Positions 62,657-64,000 of a DNA stretch of 64,000 bases are shown here, piece after piece. The notes below the pieces were generated by a model. The model did no database searches. It was given only the letters and a program-made list of their open reading frames with translations, and was not told where the DNA came from. The translations under genes and the position numbers were made by a program. Each line of letters opens with the position of its first letter. The stretch's first letter is position 1. The DNA comes from Hippasteria phrygiana. Its lineage: Eukaryota; Echinodermata; Asteroidea; Valvatida; Goniasteridae. The DNA lies in NCBI GenBank assembly GCA_037893225.1, contig JAZGUH010000757.1, positions 186,001-250,000 on the forward strand, given 5' to 3'.

Positions 62657-64000
62657 GTAAAGCAAGTCATACCCAAGGGAATTTGACAGGCATGGAGCAA
62701 TAAATAGAAGGTAATATGCACACAAATGTTGGCCGGAAAGAAAATAAACATTGCGAGGTTTGAATTTTCTCCACAAGTGTTAACTCTAAGAAGCCGCCGA
62801 TAATTGCAACATGTAGCGCCAGATCTAAGCTATCCATACATGTCAAAATTACTGTATTTGGTTGATATTTCATGCAATTATGAATGAGTAAAGCAAGTCA
62901 TACCCGAGGGAATTTGACAGGCATGGAGCAATAAATAGAAGGTAATATGCACACAGATGTTGGCCGGAAAGAAAATAAACATTGCGAGGTTTGAATTTTC
63001 TCCACAAGTTTTAACTCTAGGAAGCCGCCGATGATTGCAACATGTAGCGCCAGATCTAAGCTATCCATACATGTCAAAATTACTGAATTTGGTTGATATT
63101 TCATGCAATTATGAATGAGTAAAGCTAGTCCATACCCCAGGGAATTTGACATGCATGGAGCAATAAATAGACGGTAACATGTACACAGATGTTGGCCGGA
63201 AAGAAAATAAACATTGCGAGGTTTGAATTTTCTCCACAAGTTTTAACTCTAGGAAGCCGCCGATGATTGCAACATGTAGCGCCAGATCTAAGCTATCCAT
63301 ACATGTCAAAATTACTGCATTTGGTTGATATTCCATGCAATTATGAATGAATAAAGCAAGTCCATACCCCAGGGAATTTGACATGCATGGAGCAATAAAT
63401 AGACGGTTATATGTACACAGATGTTGGCCGGAAAGAAAATAAACATTGCGAGGTTTGAATTTTCTCCACAAGTGTTAACTCTAAGAAGCCGCCGATGATT
63501 GCAACATGTAGCGCCAGATCTAAGCTATCCATACATGTCAAAATTACTGAATTTGGTTTATATTTCATGCAATTATGAATGAGTAAAGCTAGTCCATACC
63601 CCAGGGAATTTGACATGCATGGAGCAATAAATAGACGGTAACATGTACACAGATGTTGGCCGGAAAGAAAATAAACATTGCGAGGTTTGAATTTTCTCCA
63701 CAAGTTTTAACTCTAGGAAGCCGCCGATGATTGCAACATGTAGCGCCAGATCTAAGCTATCCATACATGTCAAAATTACTGTATTTGGTTGATATTTCAT
63801 GCAATTATGAATGAGTAAAGCAAGTCATACCCTAGGGAATTTGACAGGCATGGAGCAATAAATAGACGGTAACATGCACACAGATGTTGGCCGGAAAGAA
63901 AATAAACATTGCGAGGTTTGAATTTTCTCCACAAGTGTTAACTCTAAGAAGCCGCCGATAATTGCAACATGTAGCGCCAGATCTAAGCTATCCATACATG
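62657..64000 (+). repeat. Right-edge tract, copy of 47.55-48.74 kb
   Basis: One extra monomer with the private change cacacaaatg near 62724 follows the 13-mer tandem. The order seen from 47554 onward then resumes at an offset of 15258 bp, including the A3 cassette at 63164. The last monomer starts at 63859 and is cut by the window after 142 bp. The array evidently continues. Confidence 0.85.

Larger units (their letters stand above)
1..64000 (+). repeat. 231/232-bp satellite DNA array, head to tail
   Basis: The motif taaatag(a/c)aggt or its variants recurs every 231 or 232 bp from base 1 to base 63859, always in the same orientation. The most different monomers differ at only about a dozen positions (about 5%), and many copies tens of kilobases apart are identical. 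GC is about 38% (87 of 231 in the first monomer). No unique sequence, transposon or inverted segment interrupts the array. Homogenised tandem arrays of this kind are known in eukaryotic centromeric and other heterochromatin; the chromosomal location here is inferred. I do not recognise the family. Both window edges lie inside the array, so its full length is unknown. Confidence 0.99.

Noticed and set aside
198..63800. Hundreds of minus-strand open frames of 68-120 codons covering every monomer
   Set aside because: They come from one monomer frame with a single stop per 231 bp. The extra C of 232-bp monomers shifts the frame and gives the longer versions. Many of the longer ones start at TTG, not ATG. 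Variable positions are often non-synonymous, the product resembles no family I know, and overlapping versions would share sequence. There is no sign of selection for coding.
1..64000. CRISPR-like array, because of regular direct repeats
   Set aside because: There are no short repeats separated by unique spacers. The whole 231-bp unit is repeated without spacers.
1..64000. CENP-B box in the monomer
   Set aside because: The required TTCG....A..CGGG pattern is not present on either strand of the reference monomer or its main variants. The nearest GC-rich stretch, ttggccggaaag, lacks the conserved bases.
1..64000. AATAAA polyadenylation signals (gaaaataaac, gcaataaatag and, in D2 monomers, gaataaag)
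   Set aside because: Two or three per monomer are expected by chance in an AT-rich repeat. No transcription unit is visible.
1..64000. Retroelement, LTR, transposase or integrase remnants
   Set aside because: No unique coding stretch, terminal repeat, polypurine tract or target-site duplication was seen. The array is uninterrupted.
1..64000. Tandem rRNA, 5S rRNA, tRNA or histone gene cluster
   Set aside because: The unit shows no 5S internal promoter boxes, no tRNA cloverleaf and no histone coding sequence. Its only length variation is a single C.

Overview
The whole 64 kb window is one uninterrupted head-to-tail satellite DNA array. A monomer of 231 bp (or 232 bp when one extra C is present) begins at position 1 in the phase used here and repeats to the end. 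If only these two lengths occur, the distance from base 1 to the last monomer start at 63859 (63858 bp) gives 276 complete monomers, 174 of 231 bp and 102 of 232 bp, followed by a 142-bp partial copy. All copies have the same orientation. I found no protein-coding gene, RNA gene, transposon, inversion or unique sequence. The reference monomer is about 38% GC. An array this long and homogeneous, resolved base by base, points to a eukaryotic centromeric, pericentromeric or other heterochromatic satellite from a long-read assembly. The sequence does not let me name the species or the satellite family.

Monomers differ at about 17 diagnostic positions grouped in four sites. Site A is monomer positions 9-19, site B 79-102, site C 150-170 and site D 188-220. 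Variant states are shuffled between monomers, but long strings of monomers recur in the same order, so there is higher-order repeat (HOR) structure at several nested scales: 3-mers (694/695 bp), a 6-mer (1390 bp), a 7-mer (1622 bp), a 12-mer offset (2776 bp), a 13-mer (3003 bp), a 20-mer (4629 bp), a 29-mer offset (6716 bp) and copies displaced by 11.6-16.9 kb. No single HOR register runs through the window.

Layout: 1-5.5 kb holds a block copied 2776 bp away plus a tandem 694-bp trimer. 4.6-8.3 kb recurs at 20.9-24.5 kb. 8.8-18 kb is built from 7-mer units and lies partly inside a 4.85-kb segment (9.9-14.8 kb) copied to 16.6-21.5 kb. 24.8-34.4 kb is a tandem pair of 4629-bp 20-mers. 34.7-39.3 kb has 3-mer and 6-mer tandems. 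From about 39.3 kb the character changes: 40.0-44.2, 44.6-47.6, 53.2-56.2 and 56.7-62.9 kb consist only of 231-bp monomers, with a 3003-bp 13-mer and a 6-kb segment copied about 12 kb away. A mixed 231/232-bp stretch lies at 47.6-53.2 kb, and its beginning recurs from 62.8 kb to the window end.

The many open frames on the minus strand are a by-product of the monomer: 231 is divisible by 3 and one frame has a single stop per monomer. They are not annotated as genes. The main content of interest is the duplication history. Private single-base variants allow the copying events to be partly ordered.
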